DNA of 64,000 nucleotides from Poriferisodalis sp964484385 (GTDB taxonomy: Bacteria > Actinomycetota > Acidimicrobiia > Acidimicrobiales > Poriferisodalaceae), in contig CAZAFV010000006.1 in NCBI GenBank assembly GCA_964484385.1, positions 1 to 64,000 on the forward strand, in the 5' to 3' direction. The position numbers and the translations under genes are program-made. The notes under the pieces are model-generated. The model made no database searches. It was given only the letters and a program-made list of their open reading frames with translations, and had not been told where the DNA came from. Below, one piece after another: positions 23,725 through 32,712 of this stretch (its first letter is position 1; every line of letters begins with the position of its first letter).

Positions 23725-26348
23725 GACATGAGTCTCAGCATCTCGCGGGCCACCATCGGGGCGGCGTTCTGGTTCTGACCGGTCACGAGGTTGCCGTCGA
23801 CGACCCAGTGGTTGGCCAAAGCGTCGCGGAACCGGGTCGTGCTCTCGAACTGGGCGCCGGCCTTGCGCAGCTCGGTCTCGGGATGCTGGGGCGTGGCGGT
23901 GATGCCCAGCTCCCGGACTTGCTTGTCGGTCACCCCTGTCACCCTGCGGCCCGCCACCAGCAAGCTGCCGTCGGCGGCCTTCGCCTGGAGCAGTCCGAGC
24001 GGGCCGTGGCACACGCCACCGATGACTTTGCCGCGCTGGTTGGCCTCGGTGAGTTTGCGGCCGAGCTCCTCGGAGAACCCCAGGTCGAATGCGGCGCCCC
24101 AGCCGCCCGCCAGGAAGATGATCGAGTAGGCGGCGATGTCGACCTCGCCGATGGCGAGCGAGTCGTTCACCTTGGCCTTGAACTCGTCGTCGGCCAGGAA
24201 TCGGTCGCAGGCCTCGGTGCGCAGCGGGGCACGCACCGACTGGGGATCCACCGGGACGACTCCCCCTGCGGGGCTGGCGACATCGACCGTCATGCCGGCA
24301 TCGGCGAAGGCGTAGTACGGCACGGTCATCTCGCTGGCGAACACGCCGGTCGGCTTGCCGATGTCGAGCACGCCATGGTTCGTCGCCACAACCAGCGCCC
24401 GCCGCCCGGCGCCGTCGGCGTCAGTCGTCTCGGTGTCGTCGGGGTGCATGCCGAGCCGCTGCAGCACCTTGCGCAGCGCACGAGCCGGCGGCGGCACTCT
24501 CTTCAAAGCGGAACCCGTCTTGGCCGGGATGGGGCTGGGCGTTCGGGTGGCGTACGGCCATGGCTGGTTGCGTCCGGGCACGGCGCGGGCCCGCTGGTCG
24601 GCCAGACGCTCGGTCATCTCTGCGAACACCTCCTGCGCGCTGGGGTCCGCCCAGCGGTTGTGCATCTCGATCGGGTCAGCGTCGAGGTCGTACAGCTCCC
24701 ACTGATCGGGCAGCGGCTCGGTGCGGTACACCTCTCCCACAGGGCCGTCGGCCGCCAGATGCCGCACGCCTGGCTCGGTCCACGTCGCCGGATCGTCGAA
24801 CGTGCGCACGATCTTCCACAGATGGCCCGCGTCGTCGTCCCCGGCCCCGTCCGTATCTCTGCCCCCGCCCGCGCCGCCGGCCCCACTCCCGGCCGTGCCT
24901 CCGGCCCCGGCCACCCGGCAGACCAGGCTCTCGAAGTTGGCACCCACATGGGCGGGCACCTGGATGCGCAGCGGCGGCGGCGTCCTGCCCATCCGGCGAG
25001 CCATCCCGCTGGCCCCCGAGTCGCCCTCGGGCATGTTGTCGCGGGCGAGCAGATAGACGGCGCGGTCCCGGTCGGGCTCGGCGTCGCCATCGACCACATC
25101 CATCAAGTCGCGCCCGGGCAGCGGGTGCACCTCGGTGTGGCTGGCGCGCAGCTCCTCGGCCGCCGACGCCGCATCGATCCCCGCCGCCGACAGCAGCGTC
25201 GGCACCAGATCGACGTGCGACGTGGGCGCATCGACAGCCCGTCCAGCCGTCGCCTTCGAGCCCACCCGGACGATCACGAACGGCACCCGCGTCGCCTCGT
25301 CGTACAGGTTGAACCACTTCTGATGCAGCCCGCCGTGGGCGCCCAACAGCTCGCCATGATCCGACGTGCGCACGAGCACCGCGTCAGACGAGCCGCCCTC
25401 TGTCACTGCACGGCGCACCCGGTCGAGCGGGCCGTCGACCTCGGCATGGAGCCGGTAGTACAGGCTGCGGTACTCGGCTGCGTGGTTCCGATACACCCGC
25501 TCGACCACCGGCGTCAGCCCGTAGGTGGTCGGGTACGACGCCCGGTAGGCAATCTGCGCTGCGGGCTTGGTCGACAGATCCTCGTCGTCGGTCGGCGACG
25601 CCGGGATCGGCGGCGGCTCGGCAGCAGTCAACGAGATCTCGCTGCGACGCAGCCACGCCGGGCCGAGCCACACCGGCGCGAACACGATGTCATGGGGGTT
25701 GACGAAGCTGGCCACCAGCAGGAACGGCCGAAGCGCCGCCGCCTCACCGGCCCGCCGGCGTGCGTACCGGTCTTCCAGCCACGCCACCACCCGGTCAGCG
25801 AACAGGCGGTCGCGCACGAGGCCGCTGTTGGCCAGCGCGGCGCCATGTGGTTCAGGCCCGATCCAGCCGGAGAATCCGAACTCGTCGAGCGGGTCAGCGT
25901 CGAGATACGCCTGCACGGCGTCGCCGTCGACGGCGCCCTCGTCGTCGTTGGTTGCCAGCGGGGCACCCGCAGCGTCGGCCAGGTCGGCATGGCTCATGTG
26001 CCACTTGCCCTGGTAGTGCGTGTCGTAGCCGCCGGCCCGGAACCAGTGGCCCAGCGTGGGCACCTCGCCCGGCCGCAGCCAGCGCATCCGGCTGTCGTCG
26101 GCCATCTTGCCGAGACCATTCGTCTGGGTGACGCCGTGCACATCGGGGTACTGGCCGGTGAACAGCGTGGGCCGGCTCGGCACGCAGGCCAGCGAGCCGG
26201 TGTAGTGGCGGCCGAACGACACGCCATGCTCTGTAAACCAGGCAGCGCCCAGACTCTGGCGCCAAGCACTGACCTCGGCCGGCTCGTAGGGAGGCGCGGC
26301 CCGCTCCTGGTCGGTCATCAAGATCACGACGTCGGGCCGAGCGTTCAT
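23721..26348 (-). CDS. Sulfatase fused to a C-terminal DJ-1/PfpI domain
   Basis: The product is 875 aa. Residues 1-600 are a sulfatase. The formylglycine motif CVPSRPTLFTGQYP is at Cys55, metal Asp13 lies in MTDQ, and substrate-site segments include YQGKWHMSH, SFVNPHD and RTSDHGELLGAHG. A Gly/Asp-rich linker (GSGAGGAGGGRDTDGAGDDD) interrupts the region near residue 490. From about residue 640 a DJ-1/PfpI domain follows (FLAGGWGAAFDLGF, then GGVCHGPLGLL with the nucleophile Cys near 780, RRVTGVTDKQVRELG), as in Hsp31-like glyoxalase III/chaperones. No signal peptide is seen, so it is cytoplasmic. The fusion has no stop or frameshift between halves. The substrate is unknown. Confidence 0.88.
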   Translation of the reverse strand: MNARPDVVILMTDQERAAPPYEPAEVSAWRQSLGAAWFTEHGVSFGRHYTGSLACVPSRPTLFTGQYPDVHGVTQTNGLGKMADDSRMRWLRPGEVPTLGHWFRAGGYDTHYQGKWHMSHADLADAAGAPLATNDDEGAVDGDAVQAYLDADPLDEFGFSGWIGPEPHGAALANSGLVRDRLFADRVVAWLEDRYARRRAGEAAALRPFLLVASFVNPHDIVFAPVWLGPAWLRRSEISLTAAEPPPIPASPTDDEDLSTKPAAQIAYRASYPTTYGLTPVVERVYRNHAAEYRSLYYRLHAEVDGPLDRVRRAVTEGGSSDAVLVRTSDHGELLGAHGGLHQKWFNLYDEATRVPFVIVRVGSKATAGRAVDAPTSHVDLVPTLLSAAGIDAASAAEELRASHTEVHPLPGRDLMDVVDGDAEPDRDRAVYLLARDNMPEGDSGASGMARRMGRTPPPLRIQVPAHVGANFESLVCRVAGAGGTAGSGAGGAGGGRDTDGAGDDDAGHLWKIVRTFDDPATWTEPGVRHLAADGPVGEVYRTEPLPDQWELYDLDADPIEMHNRWADPSAQEVFAEMTERLADQRARAVPGRNQPWPYATRTPSPIPAKTGSALKRVPPPARALRKVLQRLGMHPDDTETTDADGAGRRALVVATNHGVLDIGKPTGVFASEMTVPYYAFADAGMTVDVASPAGGVVPVDPQSVRAPLRTEACDRFLADDEFKAKVNDSLAIGEVDIAAYSIIFLAGGWGAAFDLGFSEELGRKLTEANQRGKVIGGVCHGPLGLLQAKAADGSLLVAGRRVTGVTDKQVRELGITATPQHPETELRKAGAQFESTTRFRDALANHWVVDGNLVTGQNQNAAPMVAREMLRLMS

Positions 26349-26788
26349 CGAGCGGCCTTTCGCAGGTGATCGTCGAGTCCGTGCAGCATCTGGTTCGACA
26401 CCTTCGAGAGTGGACGGGTCAGCGCCTGCGCCACCAGCTTCTGCGGCGGGCGCGACCCGACGTCCACCGAACTGGTCAGCGTGACCTCAGTCGAGCCATC
26501 CCCGCTGTCGAGCTGCCAGCTGTTGCGCAGCGTCCGGATGGCCGGCGGCAGTCCTTCCACGATGTAGCTGAGCCGTTCGCCGTCGACCCACTCGACCACC
26601 TCTTCGAGCAAGGTCCTGCGGCCAGACTGGATCCGGCGCACGGCGCCCACGCCGTCCCGCTGGGTGCTCAGCAGGCACGAGTGGTCGACGTTCGGCGCCC
26701 AGCGTGCGATCTCGCCGAAGTCCGCCAGCACCGCCCACACCTCGGCCGCAGATGCCGGAATGGCCAGCGTGGCCGAGGTCTCGCTCAC
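26345..26788 (-). CDS. SRPBCC-family (polyketide cyclase/dehydrase-like) protein
   Basis: The product is 147 aa from the GTG at 26788; the frame is open to 26884, but the extra 32 residues are not family-like. VSETSATLAIPASAAEVWAV opens the first strand and helix. FGEIARWAPNVDHSCLL, YIVEGLPPAIRTLRNSW and the C-terminal helix (PLSKVSNQMLHGLDDHLRKA) complete the START-like pocket. Such proteins bind or modify small hydrophobic ligands. Its stop overlaps the ATG of the sulfatase fusion, so it is the first gene of that operon. The divergent F420-type oxidoreductase starts 122 bp away. Confidence 0.85.
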   Translation of the reverse strand: MSETSATLAIPASAAEVWAVLADFGEIARWAPNVDHSCLLSTQRDGVGAVRRIQSGRRTLLEEVVEWVDGERLSYIVEGLPPAIRTLRNSWQLDSGDGSTEVTLTSSVDVGSRPPQKLVAQALTRPLSKVSNQMLHGLDDHLRKAAR

Positions 26789-26910
26789 GCCGCCCACCCT
26801 AGCCCCGGCCGCATCAATTGTCGTACAGACTGGCACTTGTTTCGCCCGTTCACATCTGCGGCTGGTCGCCACTCGGGGCAACATTGGGCCCCAGCGAATC
26901 GGAGAACCCC

Positions 26911-27936
26911 ATGCACGTCAGCGCCACCCTGCCCCAGCACAACCTGCGAGCCGTGCCCGATGAGGTGCGGCGCATCGAGGCCGACGGCTACGACGGCGTC
27001 GTCACCTTCGAAAACCGGCACGAGCCGTTCATCCCGCTGGGCATCGCAGCCGTGCACAGCGAGCGGGTACGGCTCGCCACCAGCGTGGCCATCAGCTTCC
27101 CCCGCAGCCCCATGGTGACGGCGTCGACCGCGTGGGACCTGCAGGCGGCCTCGGACGGGCGGTTCGTGCTCGGCATCGGCAGCCAGGTCAAGGGGCACAA
27201 CGAGCGGCGCTTCAGCGTGCCGTGGTCGGCGCCGGCGCCCCGCATGGCCGAGTACGTGCAGGCGATCCGGGCCATCTGGCATACATGGTCCACCGGCGAG
27301 AAGCTGAGCTACGAGGGCGAGCACTACCAGTTCTCGCTGATGACGCCGAACTTCACGCCCGAGCCGATCGACGCAACGCCGCCGATCATGATCGCCGCGG
27401 TGGGGCCGGCCATGCTGCGGGTGGCCGGCCAGCACTGCGACGGCGTGCGCCTGCACGGCTTCTGCACGCCGGATTACTTGAGACGCGAGGTGATGCCCGA
27501 GCTGCAGACCGGCCTCGACCGAGCCGGGCGCAGTCGCAGCGACTTCTGGATCACCGGCGGCGGGTTCATCTGCACCGGCCCCGACGACGAGACCGTGGAC
27601 CGCATGGTCGAGTGGGTGCGCTACCGGATCGGCTTCTATGGCAGCACCCGGGCGTACTGGCCGGTGCTCGAGCAGCACGATTTGGGCGACCTTGGCGAGA
27701 AGCTGAATCATCTCTCCCGCAACGACGGCTGGGGCGAGATGGCCGGCTGCGTCGACGACGATGTGGTGCGGCTGTTCGCCGCCGTGGGGCGTCATGACCA
27801 GATCGCCGGCGCCATTGCGGATCATTTCGACGGGCTGGTCGACGAGGTCAACGCCAGCGTCGCGATGGACATCGGCGCCGACCTGCCGCCCGACGTGATC
27901 CAGGACATCCAGGCCATCGCCACCGACGGCAGCTGA
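26911..27936 (+). CDS. F420-dependent LLM-class (luciferase-like) oxidoreductase
   Basis: The product is 341 aa from the ATG at 26911 with GGAG six bases before it. The TIM-barrel marks are DGVVTFENRHEPFIPL, LATSVAISFPRSPM, TAWDLQAASDGRFVLGIG, PPIMIAAVGPAMLRVAGQH and CDGVRLHGFCTPDYL. The DLQ-x-x-SDGRFVLGIGSQV segment and overall length match the F420-using actinobacterial branch of the luciferase-like family. A NIPSNAP protein follows after 57 bp. The pair is divergent from the SRPBCC-sulfatase-TetR operon, which suggests a shared control region and perhaps a shared pathway. The substrate is unknown. Confidence 0.9.
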   Translation: MHVSATLPQHNLRAVPDEVRRIEADGYDGVVTFENRHEPFIPLGIAAVHSERVRLATSVAISFPRSPMVTASTAWDLQAASDGRFVLGIGSQVKGHNERRFSVPWSAPAPRMAEYVQAIRAIWHTWSTGEKLSYEGEHYQFSLMTPNFTPEPIDATPPIMIAAVGPAMLRVAGQHCDGVRLHGFCTPDYLRREVMPELQTGLDRAGRSRSDFWITGGGFICTGPDDETVDRMVEWVRYRIGFYGSTRAYWPVLEQHDLGDLGEKLNHLSRNDGWGEMAGCVDDDVVRLFAAVGRHDQIAGAIADHFDGLVDEVNASVAMDIGADLPPDVIQDIQAIATDGS

Positions 27937-27993
27937 GCTTCATGTCACAGGCCCCTGCAAGACTGCGTCTCGCAGGCAACGAAAGGAACTGCC

Positions 27994-28344
27994 ATGTCAG
28001 AAGCAATCGTGGAAGTCCGCGACTACACCATCGATCCGGAGTGGTTCGAGGCGTACAAGCAGTGGGCCGCCGAGCACGCAGCGCCGTGGCTGCGAGAGAA
28101 CCTCGACGTCATCGACTTCTGGGTCGACGATGGTCACGAGCCCGAGGTCGCCGGGTCGGATCCGCAGGTGTCACCGCACGGCCAGCCGAACGTGTGCTGG
28201 ATCATCCGATGGCCCAGCCGTGAAGCCCGCGAGGAGGGCTTCAGGTCACAGCTCAGCGGCCCCGAGTGGCAGGCGATCTGGGCGAAGCACCCCAACCCGA
28301 ACGCCTACCTCCACCTCAACGTGCGCTTCATGACCGCCGCCTAG
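27994..28344 (+). CDS. NIPSNAP-like small protein
   Basis: The product is 116 aa with a ribosome binding site GAAAGGA six bases before the ATG. VEVRDYTIDPEWFEAYKQWA followed by WLRENLDVIDFWVDDG and WIIRWPSREAREEGF shows the dimeric alpha/beta-barrel fold of NIPSNAP proteins, with the typical hydrophobic strand and EAREEGF helix. Bacterial members usually accompany oxidoreductases as ligand-binding or accessory proteins. It follows the LLM gene and is presumably co-transcribed. Confidence 0.8.
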   Translation: MSEAIVEVRDYTIDPEWFEAYKQWAAEHAAPWLRENLDVIDFWVDDGHEPEVAGSDPQVSPHGQPNVCWIIRWPSREAREEGFRSQLSGPEWQAIWAKHPNPNAYLHLNVRFMTAA

Positions 28345-28426
28345 CCGAGCCGACAGCATGACCTAACCGCGTGACGGCAGCGGGAAGCCACCTGCTCGGT
28401 GACGGCGGCTTGAGAGCTGTCTGAGG

Positions 28427-29605
28427 TCAGTATTCGCGCAGCACATTGGAGCGAGCTACTTGCACTGCACGGGTGGTGGGCGGCGTGTTGCGGCTGCGGC
28501 CGACGAATCGGGGCACACCGTCGGTGATCACGGCGCCGACCGCGACCATGTCGCCGTTCTTCATGGCGTCGAGCGCGGTGTCTTTGGTGCCGCCGAGCGG
28601 GGCGTCGATCACGATCAGGTCGGCATCGCGGCCCGGGGCGATCAAGCCGTTGTTCAGCCCGAACATCTGAGCCACGTTGCCGGTGGCGGCGCCGATCAGG
28701 TGAGTCACGTCTAGGTCGCTCACTGCCGCCATGTGGATGATCGTATAGAGCATCCCGAGCGGCATGATCCCGCTGCCGGTGGGGGTGTCGGTGCCGATGA
28801 GCAGGCGGTCGAAGGCGTCGTGGCGGTGGGCTGCTTCGGCGGCGAGGATGCCGGTGCGCAGGTTGCCCGCAGCGCACACCTGCATGCCCATCCCGGTCGG
28901 GGCGATCATGTCGTAGTAGCGGTCTTCGATGGCGACCGGGCCGCCGTTGATGTGGAACGAGATGTCGGGATTGATGTCGAGCACGTCCTCGCCGGTCACC
29001 GGGAACGTGCCGGGGATCGAGCAGCCGCCGGTGTGCAGCGTCGTCATCAGCCCTGCTGCCTTGGCCATAGCGACGAGCTCGACGTAGTCCTTGGCGCTGT
29101 CGACGGCACCGAAGCCAGCTTTGGAAAGCCACACGCCGTCGGCTCGCACGGCCGCGAAGTCGTCCGGCCCGAGCCCCGGCTCGAGCAGCAGTGATCCGGC
29201 ATGGACCCGCATGCCACCCGGTCGGAAGTTCTCGTAGCACTTGTGCGCGGCGACTGCGAGCGCCTTCACGCCGGCAAGGTCGTGGGGGCGGCCGGGGATG
29301 TGCACTTCGCCGGCTGACAGCACGGTGGTGGTGCCCCCGTGGAGGTAGCTCTCGAGGTAGCCGATCGTGTTCTGGCGGGGCGTGAAATCGCCGAACGCCA
29401 CGTGCACATGCGAGTCGATCAGGCCCGGCGCCACCGTCGCGCCGGCCGCATCGATCACCACATCGCATGACCCGAGATCTGCGTCAACGGCGGCACCCAC
29501 ACCGACGATCAGCCCGCCGTCGCTCACGACCGTGTCGGCATCGACAAACGGCTCACGCCAGTCCCCCGAGAGCACCACGCCGATATTGGTGATTGCCGTC
29601 CGCAT
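28427..29605 (-). CDS. Amidohydrolase, enamidase/dihydroorotase-like
   Basis: The product is 392 aa. The metal motif is DSHVHVAFGD near residue 64. Further metal-site regions are LHTGGCSIPGTFPVTGEDVL, FHINGGP and the late Asp in IGTDTPTGSG. GRDADLIVID closes the composite beta-sandwich. Together they place it in the amidohydrolase superfamily, close to the enamidase of nicotinate breakdown. Its ATG overlaps the stop of the PF06684 gene (TGATG). In this operon it probably opens or hydrolyses a cyclic amide or enamide formed after the HpaB-like step. Confidence 0.88.
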   Translation of the reverse strand: MRTAITNIGVVLSGDWREPFVDADTVVSDGGLIVGVGAAVDADLGSCDVVIDAAGATVAPGLIDSHVHVAFGDFTPRQNTIGYLESYLHGGTTTVLSAGEVHIPGRPHDLAGVKALAVAAHKCYENFRPGGMRVHAGSLLLEPGLGPDDFAAVRADGVWLSKAGFGAVDSAKDYVELVAMAKAAGLMTTLHTGGCSIPGTFPVTGEDVLDINPDISFHINGGPVAIEDRYYDMIAPTGMGMQVCAAGNLRTGILAAEAAHRHDAFDRLLIGTDTPTGSGIMPLGMLYTIIHMAAVSDLDVTHLIGAATGNVAQMFGLNNGLIAPGRDADLIVIDAPLGGTKDTALDAMKNGDMVAVGAVITDGVPRFVGRSRNTPPTTRAVQVARSNVLREY

Positions 29606-30177
29606 CAGGTCAGACCGTCCTCGCCGGTGGCGTCGTCGATGCTGAGGCCGCCGACCCGATGATGCGGCCGACCTCGGTTGGCGAAGCAGCAGATCACCGC
29701 GATCTCGTCGGGCAGCGGGGCGTCGTGCAGGGTGATGCTCATGGCGTCGTAGTGCGAGCGCACATACAACGCATCCTTGTACGCGAGCGGGATGTCGATG
29801 GACGCCCCAGGCTGCGCGCGCTTGGTCGTCGACGAGATCCAGGCCGCGCCGCCGCCGGCTGCCTTTCGCAGCACGTTGCCGTAGGGCGTGGTTAGCAGCG
29901 CCACGCCGTGCTCCTGCTCGCCGTCGAGGCCCACGATGGCCGCCTTGCCGTAGCTCTCGATCGAGTACGGCTTCATCTGCTCCACCGCCAACCCGGCGAT
30001 CTCTTTGCCGAGCTCGACGCTCGCCTCGTAGTACGGCGACAGGTCATGAATCCGCTTCCCGGCGTACTCGTTGCGGACCACCGCCACCACGGCCACCTTG
30101 CGCAGCACCGGATCGACCTCGGCACCGGCCTCCAGGCGGGTGTCCTCGACATAGGTCAGCATCTTGCGAATCTCCAT
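29605..30177 (-). CDS. PF06684 (DUF1185) 'amino acid synthesis' family protein
   Basis: The product is 190 aa. MEIRKMLTYVEDTRLEAG, KVAVVAVVRNEYAG, YGKAAIVGLDGEQEHGVAL, TTPYGNVLRKAAGGG and IDIPLAYKDALYVRSHYDAM follow the family closely. The name of the family is historical; members are linked to catabolic operons for heterocycles and their fold resembles a hydrolase or lactonase. Both ends overlap neighbouring genes by one base (TGATG), so it is translationally coupled to the HpaB-like gene before it and the amidohydrolase after it. Confidence 0.82.
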   Translation of the reverse strand: MEIRKMLTYVEDTRLEAGAEVDPVLRKVAVVAVVRNEYAGKRIHDLSPYYEASVELGKEIAGLAVEQMKPYSIESYGKAAIVGLDGEQEHGVALLTTPYGNVLRKAAGGGAAWISSTTKRAQPGASIDIPLAYKDALYVRSHYDAMSITLHDAPLPDEIAVICCFANRGRPHHRVGGLSIDDATGEDGLT

Positions 30178-31646
30178 CAGCGCCCCTTCCAGTCGGCGTC
30201 GTTGCCTTCGAGCATCGCTTCGAGAAGCCGGTCGGCACCCTCCCAGTCGTAGGTGCGGAAGCTGTGGCCCTGGGTGACGAACTGGGCACCGGCGTAGAAC
30301 ATCTCGTACTGGGTGTGGCGGCTGGCGAACTCCGAGCCGACAGCGTCCCAGGCCAGCTTCAGGAACTTCATCCGCTCGTAGGCCCCCTCGCCGTCACGAG
30401 CCGACACCAGCGTGCTGTCGAGCACCGACGCCACCTCATCGCTGGACAGGTCGGACGACGACGACGGCAGCATGATCAGCCCGCCGCCGGCCAGCTCCCG
30501 GATCTCGGTGATCAACTGCGGGTACAGCGCCTGCGTGGTGACCTGCGCCGAATACAGCAGGTGCCGGTTGGGCACGTAGTACTCGCCGACACGGTGCCCG
30601 CCGGCCTCCATGCCGAATAGCAGGCCCTCGACTGCGGCCACCCGGGCGGCCAGCTCGCCGAGCTTCGCCTGCACGATGTTCACCGTGCCGATCGTCTCGG
30701 TGAGCCGCCGGGCCACCGCCAGCAGGAACCGGAGCTTCACCACCAGACGAACTTGCGCTTGATAGTTCTGGTACACGTGCCCCGGCGTGTCATGGAACTG
30801 CCGCCGGCACATGTCGACGTCGCGGTACACGAAGACCCGCTCCCACGGCACCGTCACGTCGTCGAAGTAGATGATGGCGTCGTTCTCGTCGAACCGGTGT
30901 GAGAGCGGGTTGTCGAACGGGCTGACGGCATGCTGCTCGAAGCTCTTGCGCGACACGATCTTGATGCCCGGCGTGTCGAGCGGCAGGGCGAACGAGATGG
31001 CCAGATCCTCCTCGCCCTCCTGCAGCGGCTGGAGGTTCGCGACGAAGACCTCCTCGGCCATGATCGAGCCGGTTCCCAGCATCTTGGCTCCACGCACCGT
31101 CGGCCCGTCCGGCCCCTCGTCGACGATGTGGGTGCTGATCTGCTTGGGCTGATCGCCCCACGCCCGCGACCGGTCGCCCTGGGGGTTGATGATCACGTAG
31201 GTGAGGAAGATGTCGTTGGCCCGGGCCCACTCGTAGTAGTCCCAGTAGGCCTTGGCGCAGCGCGGGTTGTGTTCTTCGAACAGCTCAAGCGCCATGAGCT
31301 GCCCCGACACGGCGCACGCCAGATGATCGGGCGAGCGGCCCATGTAGCCCGCATGCAGCTCGGCCCACGCCGTCATGGCCTGGCGCTTGGCCACCAGATC
31401 GCCATACGAGCGAGGCATCTGCCACGCCCGGTTGGCCCGCCGGCCGTCGCCGATGTCGAACGTCATCAGTTCAAGATGGCTTGCCTGGAAGTCGTACAGG
31501 CCCGCGATCGCCCGGCAGCTCTCGGCAAATGCCGGATGCTCTGCGACCCGGGTGATCAGCTCGCCATCTAGAAAGACCGCTCGGTCAGTGTCGAGCGCAG
31601 CCAGATGGGCCTGCCCGTCCTTGACCGCCCCCGCCGCCGTTCCCAC
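30177..31646 (-). CDS. HpaB-family (4-hydroxyphenylacetate 3-hydroxylase-like) flavin monooxygenase
   Basis: The product is 489 aa from a GTG at 31646, the usual length. The N-terminal part has YDFQASHLELMTFDIGDGRR. The flavin-site region has LTYVIINPQGDRS, TVRGAKMLGTGSIMAEEVFV and VSPFDNPLSHRFDENDAIIYF in two parts, then DDVTVPWERVF. The C-terminal helical domain ends ARDGEGAYERMKFLKLAWD. HpaB enzymes use reduced FAD to hydroxylate phenols, pyrroles and related rings. No flavin reductase (HpaC) is in the window, so reductant must come from elsewhere. It heads the three-gene operon and is preceded by one copy of the 31.7/55.0-kb repeat. Confidence 0.88.
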   Translation of the reverse strand: MGTAAGAVKDGQAHLAALDTDRAVFLDGELITRVAEHPAFAESCRAIAGLYDFQASHLELMTFDIGDGRRANRAWQMPRSYGDLVAKRQAMTAWAELHAGYMGRSPDHLACAVSGQLMALELFEEHNPRCAKAYWDYYEWARANDIFLTYVIINPQGDRSRAWGDQPKQISTHIVDEGPDGPTVRGAKMLGTGSIMAEEVFVANLQPLQEGEEDLAISFALPLDTPGIKIVSRKSFEQHAVSPFDNPLSHRFDENDAIIYFDDVTVPWERVFVYRDVDMCRRQFHDTPGHVYQNYQAQVRLVVKLRFLLAVARRLTETIGTVNIVQAKLGELAARVAAVEGLLFGMEAGGHRVGEYYVPNRHLLYSAQVTTQALYPQLITEIRELAGGGLIMLPSSSSDLSSDEVASVLDSTLVSARDGEGAYERMKFLKLAWDAVGSEFASRHTQYEMFYAGAQFVTQGHSFRTYDWEGADRLLEAMLEGNDADWKGR

Positions 31647-31682
31647 ACCCGGACCTTAGAAGCCGCACGAACAAGTGCGCCC

Positions 31683-31753
31683 GCTGCGGGGCAGCAGAAT
31701 CCTCTGCGACCAGCGATCGAGCAGGTTGCAGGGTCTCCTGCCGCATCCGTAGC
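31683..31753 (+). repeat. Structured dispersed repeat, copy A
   Basis: A 71-bp element with imperfect terminal inverted repeats (GCTGCGGGGCAG ... CTGCCGCATCCGTAGC). An inner hairpin is formed by GCGACC and GGTTGC around a 12-base loop. It aligns along its full length with the reverse complement of 54957-55036 with few gaps. It lies just upstream of the HpaB-like start and downstream of the DM13 gene, both read on the minus strand. Confidence 0.65.
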
Positions 31754-31793
31754 CATGGCCCGTGGATCTAGCGGCCGGAATGCCGGTGGCTCG

Positions 31794-32636
31794 CTAGTTC
31801 ATCGGTGCCAGCTCGGCGGTGCCGAAGACCACGCGAAAGCGGACGCACCAGACCGACACCGTGCTGTAGCGGTCCAGATCGACGTCGCCGGGAATCACGA
31901 AGTTCTGCGCCCCGATGTTGCCCTTCAGGTCGCCCAGGTCGATGAAGTCGCCCACAAGATCATCGACCGATGCGTCGGGGCCCGCCGTGTGCAGGTACAC
32001 GTTGAGGTCCGGTCCGTTGTCGGTAGCGAAGTCGTCGTCGAATCGCAGGAACGTCTGCGTGCCGTCGGTGAGCACCACCGCCGTCCCCTCAGCAGGGTGC
32101 GACCGCGGCCCGAAGCTGCCCACGTAGGCCACCCGCACGCCCTGATCCTCCGTTTCGGTCTCCCCTGATTCCCCAGTTTCGCTGGACTCAGTGGACCCGT
32201 CGGAACCGGCGGACCCGCTTGACTCAGCGGACTCGCTGGACTCACTGGATGCGTCAGACTCGGCGGACTCGCTGGTCCCAGCAGACCCTGCCGAACCGTC
32301 AGTCTCCGCCGAACCGGCGGACCCGTCCGGCGCGTCATGCTCACCCACCGACATTGATTGGTCGCTGGGCTGGTCATCGCTGCCGGATGCGGCCACGGCC
32401 GCTGTCGTTGCGACGGGACCGGCGTCGAGCGCGTCGCTGATCAGCTCGTCGATGTCGACCTCGACGGCGAATTCGGGGCCCGCCTCGTCGACCACCTCGT
32501 CCACGAAGATCAGGTGGAAGGCGAACACGAAGAACACCAAGTAGATGCCGACGCCGATCACCGCAGCAGCGCCGACGCCGAGGAACCAGCGCCCGCCGGT
32601 GGACCGGGGGATCAGCTTGCCGAGCAGCCGTCTCAT
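31794..32636 (-). CDS. Membrane-anchored DM13-domain protein
   Basis: The product is 280 aa from the ATG at 32636; a GTG at 32666 would add 10 residues. A single hydrophobic segment near residues 15-37 (FLGVGAAAVIGVGIYLVFF) anchors it. A Ser/Glu/Asp/Gly linker rich in SES, SAE and GSA units runs from about 75 to 155. The DM13 domain follows (VAYVGSFGPRSHPAEGTAVV, GPDLNVYLHT, GDLKGNIGAQNFVIPGDVDL, YSTVSVWCVRFRVVFGTAEL). DM13 binds metal or haem-like groups and is linked to electron transfer; the conserved Cys is present in VWCVRF. It is probably extracytoplasmic. The DsbB-like gene lies 76 bp upstream. Confidence 0.85.
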   Translation of the reverse strand: MRRLLGKLIPRSTGGRWFLGVGAAAVIGVGIYLVFFVFAFHLIFVDEVVDEAGPEFAVEVDIDELISDALDAGPVATTAAVAASGSDDQPSDQSMSVGEHDAPDGSAGSAETDGSAGSAGTSESAESDASSESSESAESSGSAGSDGSTESSETGESGETETEDQGVRVAYVGSFGPRSHPAEGTAVVLTDGTQTFLRFDDDFATDNGPDLNVYLHTAGPDASVDDLVGDFIDLGDLKGNIGAQNFVIPGDVDLDRYSTVSVWCVRFRVVFGTAELAPMN

Positions 32637-32712
32637 CGCTCGGTCGCATTCTTGTTCATGCTGCACACCGTAGGAGCACAGCGGACCGACTCATGTTCAC
32701 GAGCTCTGAACA

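Noticed and set aside
23808..26369. Long plus-strand open frame opposite the sulfatase fusion
   Set aside because: Antisense shadow with the same compositional signature and no domain.
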